DNA of 64,000 nucleotides from Hortaea werneckii (taxonomy: Eukaryota; Ascomycota; Dothideomycetes; Mycosphaerellales; Teratosphaeriaceae). A program made the translations under genes and the position numbers. How positions within the stretch are numbered: position 1 is the first letter of the stretch; every line of letters begins with the position of its first letter. The notes beneath the pieces were generated by a model. That model had not been told where the DNA came from and searched no databases. It saw nothing but the letters and a program-made list of their open reading frames with translations. Below are positions 20,929 to 31,039 of this stretch, piece after piece. The stretch is from contig JBAOKB010000140.1 of assembly GCA_037044905.1 (NCBI GenBank), positions 1-64,000 on the forward strand. The letters are read 5' to 3'.

Positions 20929-22147
20929 ATGGTCGACACACTTCAGCCCCGTGCCCTGGGACTCATCGTTCTGTGGCCGGTGCTTGCGACCATTGCAGTC
21001 GCTTTGAGGGTCTACACAAGAGCGTCAATGAGACAGTTCCGCTCTGGTAAGTCGTCACCCACTGCACCCCCAAGCCATCGGCCTAATAGAAGCTTTGCTA
21101 GATGATTACATCGTTGTTGTCGCGTACCTGCTTGCAGTCGGCCAGGCAGTCATGGTCTATATGTACACTCTGAAAAGCTGGCAAGGCTACCACTTTTACG
21201 ATATACCAGACATGATGGCGAGAGAACATGCGCAGGCTTCCAAGTACGACCTCGCCAACCAGCTCTTATACAATCCCATCTTAGCTCTAGTTAAGGCGTC
21301 GGTCATTTGCTTCCTTTGGCGCCTTAAAGATCGGCGAAAATCCATCCGGTGGTCGCTCGGTTTACTTTTCGCCATCAACTTGGGGCTGGCCATCGCAACG
21401 TTCGTGGCAGATCTCTGCCAGTGCACCCCCGTGTCATACTACTGGGATCACTACGAGACTGACCAGTACGATGCTGAAGGTAACGTGGTCGAGAAGGGCG
21501 GTACTTGCATACAGCAGGTCGAGTTCTTTCTCATCACGGCCGGACTTTCTGTCTGGACCGAAATCATCCTCATGATCATTTCGACGGCTGTAGTCTTGAG
21601 TCTGAAGATGAAAAAGGCGAGCAAGATTGCGATCGGCACTGTCATGTCTCTGGGTTGGATTGTAGTCATCATCGGGATTACACGAATCGCCCTATACTAC
21701 TACCGCTTCCAGCCGGACAACGTCGATCGATCGCACAGCCTTTCCTACACGATCTCGGGTGCAGAGGTCAACATGTAAGTGACAACTCCGAACCGGCAGT
21801 TGAGCTGTGGCTAACAGAGCCCGGATAGTGCCATTATTGCATCTTGTGGTCCAGCGCTCAGAGCGTTTTCCAAGTTATACATTCCCGACTTTTTCCAGAC
21901 CCACAGGCGCACCACCCCGACCAGCAGTACTGTCTACTTCCCACGGAGCCACGCTCGTGGAGCACAAAGACTTCCCGACTGCTCCGAAGACGTCTCAGGT
22001 GACGTTTCAAACCTGGATTCTTCTAATGATGCTCCACAAGGCATGGACATATTAAAGACTGTGACGTACCATGTCAACACTTCTAGCCAGGAGGCTATCA
22101 TAGCAAACGACGATACTTGGGTGAGCGCAAAACGAGAAGAAGTTTGA
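20929..22147 (+). CDS. Seven-TM rhodopsin-like (SAT4/PTH11-type) integral membrane protein
   Basis: Three exons: 20929-21046, 21102-21774 and 21829-22147; 369 aa. Introns are 55 and 54 bp with GTAAGT donors, phases 1 and 2. Seven hydrophobic segments can be read: ALGLIVLWPVLATIAVAL, YIVVVAYLLAVGQAVMVYMY, NPILALVKASVICFL, LLFAINLGLAIATFVADL, VEFFLITAGLSVWTEIILMI, VMSLGWIVVIIGITRIAL and AEVNIAIIASCGPALRAF. The LKSWQGYHFYD, CTPVSYYWD and SGAEVNIAIIASCGPAL stretches are hallmarks of the fungal rhodopsin domain shared with PTH11-related receptors. There is no N-terminal CFEM domain and the ectodomain is very short. The C-terminal tail (about 100 aa) is hydrophilic and cytosolic. A sensing role at the plasma membrane is usual for the family but unproven for this subgroup. 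Confidence 0.85.
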
Positions 22148-22746
22148 TGCTTCGAGCGATCGAATTCATGCATATCCTACCCGTTCATCGCAGCAGGTCT
22201 TTCTTTAGGACTGCGGCACTGGTCTCTCTGTAAGACTGCAATGCCGGAAAGCAGTCGGCGAGGCTACCGCTTTGTTGTGTTTGATACATTGCAACAGAGA
22301 AGACCCAAATGCGGCAGACGACTCGCTATATCTGTAGGGACAGAGACTGAGGAGGTTCGCTCCCTTCCCTTCTGCAAGCTTTTTTGATCTTGGGAGCAAC
22401 CATAGTGTTGCCGAATTCAGGAGTCCAAGATCTTGTCCCTGTCGCGGGAAAGGATGACTACTATGCCAGGTTAGTCGCCGTAACGTGCTGAAGATGGATG
22501 TACATTTGAAGAACTTGATTGCGTTACCGTACCAGCCTCCCAGTGGTGCTGCAGTGCCTGAGGTTTGCTCGCTGGTATCTCCCGAGGTCGCTTTCAGGCC
22601 GTCGTTCCTGCCTGAAATGTTGGTTGCGCTCTGGACACAGCGCGCTAGTGCTGCACGTGCTTGCAGAAGATGTTTTGCCACTTCTCCGTGTTCGCCTTCA
22701 CTTTCTTCTCCTACACGTTACAACTTTGAGTGACTGCCTGATCGTG
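22148..22746. other. Intergenic, no supported gene
   Basis: A 158-codon minus-strand frame (22205-22681) has no recognisable motif or splice structure and was not called. The last 100 bp is presumably the promoter of the gene at 22747. Confidence 0.4.
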
Positions 22747-23425
22747 ATGGATCCCAACACGTTCGCCGACCCACATTTCCAGCAGTTCCTTCAATCGCAA
22801 TTCGCCCAATGGCAGCTACAGCCGCAACAAATTCATCAATTTCAAAGTGACCAATACCGCCAATTCCTACAATGGTGGCAGCAGCAGCACTCCCGGGAGC
22901 AGCAGCAACAGCAATATCGGCAATGGCGAGAGCAGCAATACCAGCAGCAGATTAAAGATCTGGCTGACGATCTTCGGCGCTCAGCCATGGAGCAAGCCAC
23001 GAACACTGTGAGTCAATGTTACTACGCGTGAAGAATCGCAGTGCGCTGAGTTCTTTTCACAGGTTCACGCTTTGAATGGTCGCAATTTTGCCAATCCGAT
23101 GACCGGGCCTCCAGTACAATATGTCCACGGTCCTTTTGGGTTTCAGCAGCCCCAATACCATCAACCCCAATACAATAATCCAGCGGTCCCTATGGCGCCT
23201 CAGCAATATGGCAACGGTCCAATCGGGTTTCAGCAGCCCCAATACCATCAACCCCAATACAATAATCCAGCGGTCCCTATGGCGCCTCAGCAATATGGCA
23301 ACGGTCCTATCGGGTTCCAGCAGCCCCATTACAATCCGCCCCAATACCATCAGGCACAATACAACAATCTTGCGCCCGCTATGGCGCCTCCGCAACATGA
23401 CCTCCAGGGAGAGGAGGGAGAGTAG
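22747..23425 (+). CDS. Q/W-rich low-complexity protein with 29-residue tandem repeats
   Basis: Two exons, 22747-23007 and 23063-23425, 207 aa, with a 55-bp phase-0 intron. Exon 1 is dense in Q and W (FLQWWQQQH, QYRQWREQQYQQQ) and ends in a helix LADDLRRSAMEQATNT that aligns with the MADQLRQTFYNDAVNQ helix of the gene at 12014; the following intron is the same length and similar in sequence. Exon 2 has a 29-codon repeat (GFQQPQYHQPQYNNPAV...) starting at 23138, 23225 and 23312. The first two copies are identical over more than 80 bases, indicating recent unequal exchange or slippage. The C terminus is acidic (GEEGE). It starts MDPN like its paralogue but has no divergent Zn2Cys6 partner. Predicted disordered; function unknown. 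Confidence 0.75.
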
Positions 23426-24092
23426 TATTCCGGTTTAATGCCAAGGAGGGCGAACATACAATGGGACCATACGGTCCTTCTCGGCTACGGTGATGGAGGG
23501 GAGAGAGTAGTAACCCAATTCAATGGCACAATGGGCCAAGCAGACAATGGGACCATACGGTCCCTCTCGGCTGCGGTGGTAGAGGAGAGAGAGGGGGAGA
23601 AGGGTTATTGGCGGCAGAGCTATGGACTGTACCGACGATACTAGGTATCGCCAGTTGTACTTCCTGCGCTTGCCTTGGAGGCGGTGAAAGTGGGTTGGCA
23701 GAGCTATGGACTGTACCGACGATACTGAGTATCGCCAGTTGTACTTCCTGCGCTTGCCGTTGAAAGAATGTTGTACGTAACGAGATCCCACAAACGAGGA
23801 TCTGAACTCGCCGCCGGCTGTCTTCTTACCATTCAAATTTCTCACTGTGTTGTAAAATGTTCGACGAGCTGGACTCTCTGACGTGGAGCTATAACAATGT
23901 GACCGATCTGCGTTGGCGTATCTCCTTGCTTGACCACTGTAAGCGCGCGGCTCAGCGTCTCATTTGGCGCAGCACGGTCTTGATCTTTTGAAACACTCGC
24001 AAACGAGCGTCAATGTTCTGTTTTCTTTTGAACAGTAACAAGAAAACTCGTTTGTTCCTGATTACATTTGCGACCCAGAAGTGAACCCTGCA
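23426..24092. repeat. 3' flank with two tandem duplications, each containing an inverted repeat
   Basis: First duplication: a unit with GGGACCATACGGTCC at about 23458-23490 and 23545-23577; the core is an inverted repeat (GGACC-atac-GGTCC). Second: a 62-bp unit at 23613-23674 and 23697-23758 (period 84, two mismatches) containing CGATAC-nnn-GTATCG, also an inverted repeat; both mismatches fall at its centre and the arms stay paired. Each copy also contains CAGTTGTACT. A 44-codon ORF at 23857 (MFDELDSLTW...) could be an upstream exon of the next gene, but no junction keeps frame. Confidence 0.8.
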
Positions 24093-24893
24093 ATGCAGAC
24101 AACGCTGACAATGCGTACGACCATCGAACTGCTGCAAGCGGAAGCCGACGAGGAGACCGAGAGTTACTTCCGACTGCTGATTGACAAGAAGACGGTCAAG
24201 TACATTACCATTGCAGCCGGCATTTATGACATAGATGACATGTGCTTCGGTCCTCAGCTTGTTGAGATACTCCCGGAGCTCCCGCCTGGAGACTGGAACA
24301 CCGGACATGTCGACAAAGGGATCCAAAACAACGAGCCCATCTTCACAAGAACCGAGAAAATTGATCTTCCCGGTATCCAGAATACATGGCATGCAGTCCG
24401 ATGGGACCATCTTGACCTAACATTCGGTCGGTATTTGCGCACTGGAGTATACGAGGTCAAGTCTCCAATGCTCTATCTCCCAGCCGTCGCGAAGTTTGCA
24501 CGCTTCGATTGGGAGATCCCAGCGCATGATCGCGAAACGGCTGCCTACGAATGGATCAAGGGACAAGGCATAGGACCAGAGTTTCTTGGCCATATGGTAG
24601 AAGAAGGAAGAGTTATCGGGTTCCTGATGAGCCAGGTCTCAGACGTGCGGCATGCAAGTATAGACGACTTGGGAGCTTGCCAAACGAGCTTGGAGAAGCT
24701 TCATCGACTTGGGATCTTGCACGGCGACATCAACAGGCACAATTTTCTCATGACGGGTAGTGGAGCCACGATCGTCGACTTTTCAGAATCAAAGAGATGC
24801 AATGACAGTAATGTCCTCGAAGAAGAGATGCAAGGTCTCCAGGCATCTTTGCTTGATGAATCGGGAAAAGGCGGCCGTTTAGTTCTCGAGTAA
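24093..24893 (+). CDS. Small protein-kinase-like protein (APH/Kdo-kinase fold type)
   Basis: Single exon, 266 aa from the first in-frame ATG at 24093. The N-terminal 130 residues are acidic and unassigned. The C-terminal part has kinase-fold landmarks: a helix ending LEKLHRLGILHGDINRHNFLM, with catalytic-loop HGD and downstream Asn (about 210-217), and IVDFSES (about 227-233) in place of DFG. The pattern LGILHGD-xN-xxNF is that of small fungal kinase-like proteins, some of which are misnamed alpha-galactosidase A in databases. A glycine-rich loop is not obvious, so ATP binding is uncertain. An upstream exon near 23857 is possible but breaks frame in every junction tried. Substrate unknown; could be a small-molecule kinase or a pseudokinase. 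Confidence 0.65.
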   Translation: MQTTLTMRTTIELLQAEADEETESYFRLLIDKKTVKYITIAAGIYDIDDMCFGPQLVEILPELPPGDWNTGHVDKGIQNNEPIFTRTEKIDLPGIQNTWHAVRWDHLDLTFGRYLRTGVYEVKSPMLYLPAVAKFARFDWEIPAHDRETAAYEWIKGQGIGPEFLGHMVEEGRVIGFLMSQVSDVRHASIDDLGACQTSLEKLHRLGILHGDINRHNFLMTGSGATIVDFSESKRCNDSNVLEEEMQGLQASLLDESGKGGRLVLE

Positions 24894-25192
24894 CTCTCGT
24901 TGAAGTACGCGCAGGTGGTTCTTTTGCATACCGGCATCATCTCCAATGATGAAGGTTGGCAAAGCAGAAGAAGCAGCTATCGGACTCCTTGGTCATCAGA
25001 CTCTACAGAATCGTTCATCTTCTGTCGGTCCATGTTACGCCGAGAAAGCGGTATCACGGTGGACATCACCCCGCAGACCCCATGTGGGGTTCCGTAGCAA
25101 TTGGATACACCTCAAAAGCGTGTTTGAGAACGATTGAACGGAGTCAAGTACATTTTCGCATTCTCGTTCACTCTGCTGCTTGAGAGATAATA
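24894..25192. promoter_or_regulatory. Upstream region of the rhamnosidase gene
   Basis: 299 bp with no gene and no distinct motif recognised. Confidence 0.3.
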
Positions 25193-27828
25193 ATGAAGCC
25201 ATTCTTGGTGGGATGCAGCGTTCTGCTTGCATCATTCGCCAACGCCAATAGGTAAACTCCAGCATCGGACAGCCGTAACATTGACTTCAGAGCACAACTA
25301 AAGGCTACAGGAATGACTTGGCAAAGTCCTATGGCTTCGTGTTGCCCAAGACATACGCTTTAGGCACTGGACCCGAGCTATATGAATCGTCATCTTACAC
25401 TGGTTCACCAATCACTCTCTGCTCCGCAACGCCCTATGTCACACTGGACTTCGAAAGCAACGTAGCTGGATTCCCATTCGTCGTCGTCACTGATATCACT
25501 AAGCCCGCAGAAGTTGAGGTCAAATACGCAGAGCAATTCGTGGCGCTCTCGCACCCGGAAAGTGACGGTCCATGGACTTTCAGCAACGGGCTTTCCAACA
25601 GCTTCCGTGTAGAGCGGTTCAGCTTGACAAAACCAGGCCTCGTCGAATCGTTCTTTGTGCAAGGCGCACAGAGATGGATGACCATCGAATTGCTGTCGAA
25701 CAGCAGTGTGACATTGGACAAGGTCGGCTTTGAGGCGACTTCAGCGCACAGCCCTGCAAGCGAGCTCCCTGCCCAGCTGAATACAAGCAATCCTACTTAT
25801 GATAGTATCTGGGGTCTTGGAGCACGAGCAGCAGAAGTCTCTTGTGTCGATGCCGGCAATGCTCCATCCACTTGGCAAGTCGAGCCTGAGGGTACACTCA
25901 TACGCGGCCAAGCCCCAGCACAGTCCGTGAAAGGCCTGACGTTTGACAACTATACTATGGAGTTTTCCACCAGGATCGTCCAGGGCGGCATTGGCTGGAC
26001 CGTCGCAAGTGGCAGGGTACCATACGGTGCCAAGTTCTATCTCACCACGAGTGAGGAATCATCAGACCTCCCTTCGTACATCAATCGGACCCTTCAGCCG
26101 GTGGATACCCTCGTTTTCAACTACGGATGGGGCATCGTGAATCAGACGACGCTTGAGACGGGGCCCAACCGACACTTCCAAACTGATATCAGCCTTTCAG
26201 ATGACGTCTGGTACACCGTCAGCACAACAATCTCATCTACCGGCTACAACATCAGCGTCGACGATCGTTTCTTAGCATTTGTACCGATTACGGAGCAGAC
26301 CGTAGAAGCCGCAACGGGACAACGATTTGGATCTGGCTCACCATACGCAGGCACATGGGGTTTTGGTCCTTGGGAAGATCAGGCCGCCTGGGTCAAGGAC
26401 GTCCGGGTGATAGCGGAGAATGATACCACGGTCTACAGCAATCCCATGACAATGCCCTCTCAGGTGCTTGGAGAGTATGGAGTTGCTCCTCTAGAGGCCT
26501 CTGTGTGCTTGGACGGCGGGAAGCGAGACCGTCTCATCTGGATTGGAGACTTTTATCATACCGCACGAATCATTGCCGCCTCCACTCTCCGCTATGACTA
26601 CATCCTGGGAAGTGTCGAGCACGTCTTCCAGTGGCAGAAGCCTAACGCACCTTTCAAGGGTTTTGTGCCAATTTCTCTACCCATGGGCGCCGATTTGCGC
26701 TACCTGGATTGGTACACTGACCAGTATGCCGGGTTGATCGACTATCAAGACCTCTTCATGGCCTCTGTCGGAAACTACTTCGTGTCATCTGCAGACATTG
26801 AAGGTCTCCGACCAATCTGGCCGAAGCTGAAGAACCTCGTGCAGGCTCGACTCGCATACATCGATCCATCAAATGGACTCGTGGCCGGGATCAGAGGCGA
26901 GCCTGACCCTTCATACTTCCTGGGTCAAGCAAACGGAAGTGCCAATACGGCTCTGCTGGCCTACACCTTGAAGACTCTGGTTCCTCTCGCGACAGCGATG
27001 CAAGAAGAAAGCACTGCCGATCTCTACAGCGCCGTTGCAGCCAACCTGAGCGAAGCCACGAATCGCCATCTCTGGAACGCCGAGCTAGGGATTTACTCGC
27101 TCTCCCTCGATGCACCATCCAACTACTCGCTCGCATCGATAGCATGGACCATAATTTCCGGCACTGCCAACAGCACTCAAGCCGCTAGTAGTATCGCCAA
27201 GATGGAAGACTTAAGGCTCGGCGTGGGCTACAAGAGTACCTCCAGCGAAGCCGACGGCGACGAAGTAGAGCTGTCCGCGAACATCCTCGGCTTCGTTCTT
27301 GATGCCTTGTTCTATGCACACCATAACCTTGGAGTGGATAGCCTGGGGGTAGCAAAAGGTCTGCTAGACGACTACTGGTCCAGTATGGTCAACCAGGACG
27401 AGTACCGATCCGGTGCGTCGTGGGAGTACCTGTATCCGGACGGCTCCCCAGGGATCGATTTGTTCACATCCCTGTCGCATCCATGGGGCGGAGCGCCAAC
27501 GTATGTGCTTCCAGAGTCTGTGGTGGGCATTCGAGCGGTTGAGCCAGGCTACAAGCAGTGGGCGTTGATGCCGGCCGTCGCAGAAATGGGTCTGGAGCAT
27601 GCGAGCGGAACTACCGTAACACCTTTCGGTAACATCGAGGTCGATTGGACAGTATCTGAAGATGGCCGGCTACACTGTGCGACCATCTTCTCTCCGAAGG
27701 GCACGCAAGGCTACTACAAGGTACCCAAGGGCTTCTCTGCTCGATGTGACGGCAACGATGTCAAGGGTGACACCATTGAAATACCCGGCGGATGCAGGGT
27801 TGAATTGGAGGTCAGACGCATAGACTAG
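25193..27828 (+). CDS. Secreted alpha-L-rhamnosidase, GH78 family
   Basis: Two exons, 25193-25251 and 25311-27828, 858 aa. Exon 1 encodes only the signal peptide (MKPFLVGCSVLLASFANANR); the intron is 59 bp, phase 2, GTAAAC...CTACAG. The protein has N-terminal beta domains, then the (alpha/alpha)6 catalytic domain from about residue 400. DGGKRDRLIWIGD at about 421-433 is the GH78 signature holding acidic active-site residues. SHPWGGAPTYVLPESVVGI (about 742-760) precedes the C-terminal beta domain (TTVTPFGNIEVDW), as in the family. GH78 enzymes hydrolyse terminal alpha-L-rhamnose from flavonoid glycosides, saponins or rhamnogalacturonan by inversion. The gene fits a plant-associated or saprotrophic lifestyle. 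Specificity (aryl-glycoside or pectin) cannot be told. Confidence 0.9.
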
Positions 27829-28049
27829 AGCCACGAGGACCTGACAACCGAGACACTCCAGAAGACCTGCCTTCCAGGGGCAGAGAGCAGGAACAGTCAA
27901 ACGCCATGGGCAAAGGTGAGTAGGAAGTATCCGTCCAAATGGCAGCTTCAAAGCTGTCGAACTGCGATGACAATGAAAGAGCCTATTTGTTCACGGTAAG
28001 ATGATTGAAAAGTAGCTGCTCGTAGGCGAAGTAGTATCTAACACGAAGA

Positions 28050-30764
28050 CTAAAAATCATCTGGCTCATCGTCCAACAACTTCGCATAATCCTCAGCACT
28101 GGCGAAAGTAGGCAGAGCCTTGACCTTCTTCTTCTCCTTCCGTTGCTTCTTCCATTGCTTGTCATCGCCTTGTTTGCCTCCCTTCTGCGGAACTTCCTCC
28201 TCAGATTCATCGTCATCGAAGCCTTCAATGTCCTCATCACTACCAATCATACCGTCTTCGTCGTCCAAATCAGGGAAGCCATCCATATCGTCAAAGTCTT
28301 CCTGAGTGGCACCACCAGCGGCAGATTCAAATTCGTCATCATCCTCCCCTCCAAGATCCAGACCAGCCTCGCTTCCATCATCATCATCGCCACCAAGATC
28401 GATACCTCCTTCGCTTCCTTCATCATCGTCACTCTTGTCATAAGCGGACTCGAGATCACCCAGGGAGATATCATCATCCTCATCCGGACCTTCAACATCT
28501 GGCCGACTCTGCGCAATGGCCTGCCAAATCTCCTCCTCATCTGCCTCATCCCCATCTTCAACCATGGCCCTATCAGCCTTCTTCGTGTCCTTCTTCTTCT
28601 GCTTGCCAGCCTGGCTGAAGTAAGCATGGAAGAAAGCATCCTCTGGTGCGACCTCTTCAGCCTTCTTAGTCCAGAATTGCTCCGAATTGAGTGGCACATG
28701 AGCACCCTCAGCTCCCGGCTTAACGAGGAGATCTGCGGCATTCGAGCCAACGGACGGTTGCATAATAGAAGCACCATGAGCCGTAGAAGGCTTCGACTTG
28801 GCGTTCTTGTAGACGAAACGGTCCAAGAAGTGCATGAGTGTGTGTTGGGTCGTATCCGGCTTGGGTGGCATTGGCGTGTGATTGAGAAGAGAGAGCGCGA
28901 ACAAGGACACAGACGGGTGGAAGTGCTGGAGGAAGGGCAGTAGCTCCCAGAGACAGCTGCGCTCAGCATGGGCGTACTCGGGATCGCGCTTCCTCGGATC
29001 GTAGCGTTGGGCGTTCTTTCGCGGCGCTGACGAGTCATTCTGCTGCTCGCCTGAAGGCTGTTCATCCGATGCGCCATCTTCAGGAACATCAACAAAGTGC
29101 TCCTCCTCATCCTCCTCGTTCCACTCAGACTCGGTAACCATGGTACGAATGCTGGGGAAAGTACTCTCTAATTCCGAAATGAGATACAACACACCACACA
29201 CGAACGGCGGCTCATGCATGGTAATGATTTGCAGCATCCTCTTCACAAAGGCTTGCGCCCGCTTGGCACTCAAGTCCTGCTTCAAGCTCTTGTACAGCAG
29301 GTTCAGGTACATGACCTGCTTAGAGCTGCTGTACAGTCTGGGGTCCAGCAAAGAGTCGTACAGGGTCCGGTAGAAACGATCGGCGCCATAGTGCTTGGTG
29401 CTACTGATCTGTTGCAAGAGCATAAGAGCTTGAACTGCAGTATTGAAGTTGGATGAATGCGCAACCCGGAACACAGTGTCGAGGTTCTTCTCGAAATTCG
29501 GATCCGAAGTGTCTGCAAATGGGAATGCTCTGTTGACACCGGTCAAGACCTGCGCAATCATCTTGTCGTTGAGTTGAATCTGAGCATCGTCCGCACGGTC
29601 TTGAGCCTTCTGCTTCTTCGCTGCCATCTTGCCAGCTTTGCCACCGCCACCTTGAGGCTTTCCCTTTGCATTTGGCTGAGGCTTAGCGGACTGTACGGCA
29701 GGTTTGGAAGTGGGTTTCAGAAGCTGTACGAATAGAGCAAAGTAGATCTCGAGTAGACGGTTCGCAACAGACTCTTCCTTCTGACTCAAAATGGTCTGAT
29801 TGAGTGTGATGATGGCGTAATACTTGGCATGCAAGCTTTGTCCGGGTCTCATCAGACAGTCTGCCTCGACCGAATTTGTCACAACCATCCGCATGGCCGG
29901 GTGAGTATTCTCCAGCTGCAGCAAGAGGTAGCTGGCTCTCGAAGCGATCTTTCTGTCGGTGTCGCCCAGCTTGTTGACCAACAGCCGCAAAAGGTTCTCT
30001 TCTTGCTCGGGTTTGTCCTTCAGCAGTTCGTAGACGTAGGTGATGGCTCTGCTGCGAGCAAATGCCACCTCGTCATTGCTCCAGCCCTCCAAGACGATCA
30101 ACAACTCGAAGAACATCCTCTTCAGCCAATCCTCGTAAGCCCAGTAAACCAGATGCTTCTTCTCTATCCCGCCTGGCAGCTGGTCTCCCTCTTTCCATCT
30201 GGCATTCTTACCCTGCAGCGCTGCAAGCACACCAGGCTGCTTACCGAAAGCACGCAGCTTGCGATCACCTGGCAACAGGACACCCTGACCAAGCATATCC
30301 TTCAAAGCAGCCACAGCCATGAGTGCCTGGTTCCTGCTCCGCTTCTTGGCCAACCCAATCAAATTATCAAACGCTTTGGCATTGTGTAGAGGTGACTCCT
30401 GCACCATCAAGGTGAGTGCGGAGATTTTGTCTTCCAGCGTACCGGACGACATAATGGTAGACATGAATTTGTGCTGCGATGAGCCGGTCGACATCTGCGA
30501 GGCATGGTACGTGGATTGTTCCTGCTGGAGAATGTCGTCGGCATGCTTGTGGAGCGCTTCGATAGCATGCTGTGGCGGAAGAGTGGTAACGTCTTTCGTA
30601 TCAATCGGCGGCAAGTCTGCGGCATGCCAGTCTGGTCGTGCCTCGAAGATGAGCTTCGATCTCTGCTCCTTGGCGGCGTTCTGCTTGGGTTTCTTATTCG
30701 GTGCGTCTTTGCCACCGCTCTGACGATCCGCTGGCTTTCTTTTCTGACCCATGTTTGCCGCCAA
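28050..30764 (-). CDS. MAK21: Mak21/Noc1 ribosome-biogenesis factor (CCAAT-binding-factor family)
   Basis: Single exon, 904 aa. A basic N terminus (MGQKRKPADRQ, NKKPKQN) suits a nucleolar protein. The central HEAT-like helical region and CBF domain include SRNQALMAVAALKDML, WAYEDWLKRMFFELLIVLEG and LMLLQQISSTKHYGADRFYRTLYDSLLDPR, all typical of Noc1/Mak21. The C-terminal third is strongly acidic (DDDDGSEAGLDLGGEDDDE), followed by a short Lys-rich stretch (KKQRKEKKKVK). In yeast Noc1 with Noc2 escorts early 60S precursors from nucleolus to nucleoplasm and is essential. It diverges from the mitochondrial prolyl-tRNA synthetase gene, 275 bp apart, so two translation-related genes share one promoter region. 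Confidence 0.93.
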   Translation of the reverse strand: MAANMGQKRKPADRQSGGKDAPNKKPKQNAAKEQRSKLIFEARPDWHAADLPPIDTKDVTTLPPQHAIEALHKHADDILQQEQSTYHASQMSTGSSQHKFMSTIMSSGTLEDKISALTLMVQESPLHNAKAFDNLIGLAKKRSRNQALMAVAALKDMLGQGVLLPGDRKLRAFGKQPGVLAALQGKNARWKEGDQLPGGIEKKHLVYWAYEDWLKRMFFELLIVLEGWSNDEVAFARSRAITYVYELLKDKPEQEENLLRLLVNKLGDTDRKIASRASYLLLQLENTHPAMRMVVTNSVEADCLMRPGQSLHAKYYAIITLNQTILSQKEESVANRLLEIYFALFVQLLKPTSKPAVQSAKPQPNAKGKPQGGGGKAGKMAAKKQKAQDRADDAQIQLNDKMIAQVLTGVNRAFPFADTSDPNFEKNLDTVFRVAHSSNFNTAVQALMLLQQISSTKHYGADRFYRTLYDSLLDPRLYSSSKQVMYLNLLYKSLKQDLSAKRAQAFVKRMLQIITMHEPPFVCGVLYLISELESTFPSIRTMVTESEWNEEDEEEHFVDVPEDGASDEQPSGEQQNDSSAPRKNAQRYDPRKRDPEYAHAERSCLWELLPFLQHFHPSVSLFALSLLNHTPMPPKPDTTQHTLMHFLDRFVYKNAKSKPSTAHGASIMQPSVGSNAADLLVKPGAEGAHVPLNSEQFWTKKAEEVAPEDAFFHAYFSQAGKQKKKDTKKADRAMVEDGDEADEEEIWQAIAQSRPDVEGPDEDDDISLGDLESAYDKSDDDEGSEGGIDLGGDDDDGSEAGLDLGGEDDDEFESAAGGATQEDFDDMDGFPDLDDEDGMIGSDEDIEGFDDDESEEEVPQKGGKQGDDKQWKKQRKEKKKVKALPTFASAEDYAKLLDDEPDDF

Positions 30765-31039
30765 ACCTCGCTGTCACCTGTCACCCGAGAAGCAGCTGCC
30801 GGTTCGATTGAGCAGCTTGAGATTTGTCGCAGTCGCGCGCAAAAAGTTCGAGCAGCCCAGTTGAGAGTTTGCGGGGAAGTTGTACCGACTTTCAGCCGAC
30901 CAGCACTGCAGCTCACCTCACCTCCGTGTTCGCCGCAGCCGTCTAACCTGCAATTGACACAGGACACAGAAAAGACACATTCGTTACATCTTCGTTCGGT
31001 ACCGGTAGAGTCTTTTCAAACCAACCGGATGTCGTCCGC
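30765..31039. promoter_or_regulatory. Bidirectional promoter of MAK21 and mitochondrial prolyl-tRNA synthetase, with overlapping uORF
   Basis: 275 bp between divergent ATGs. An out-of-frame ATG at 31029 opens a 12-codon frame ending at 31064, overlapping the synthetase start at 31040. If the transcript includes it, it would lower initiation at the main start or favour leaky scanning. Confidence 0.5.

Noticed and set aside
10508..23745. Terminal inverted repeats of a DNA transposon around the low-complexity genes
   Set aside because: AGTACAACTG occurs in both orientations but internally to tandem repeats, without target-site duplications or a transposase frame nearby.
23857..23991. MFDELDSLTW... 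as first exon of the kinase-like gene
   Set aside because: No donor/acceptor pair joins it in frame to 24093; every junction tried hits a stop.
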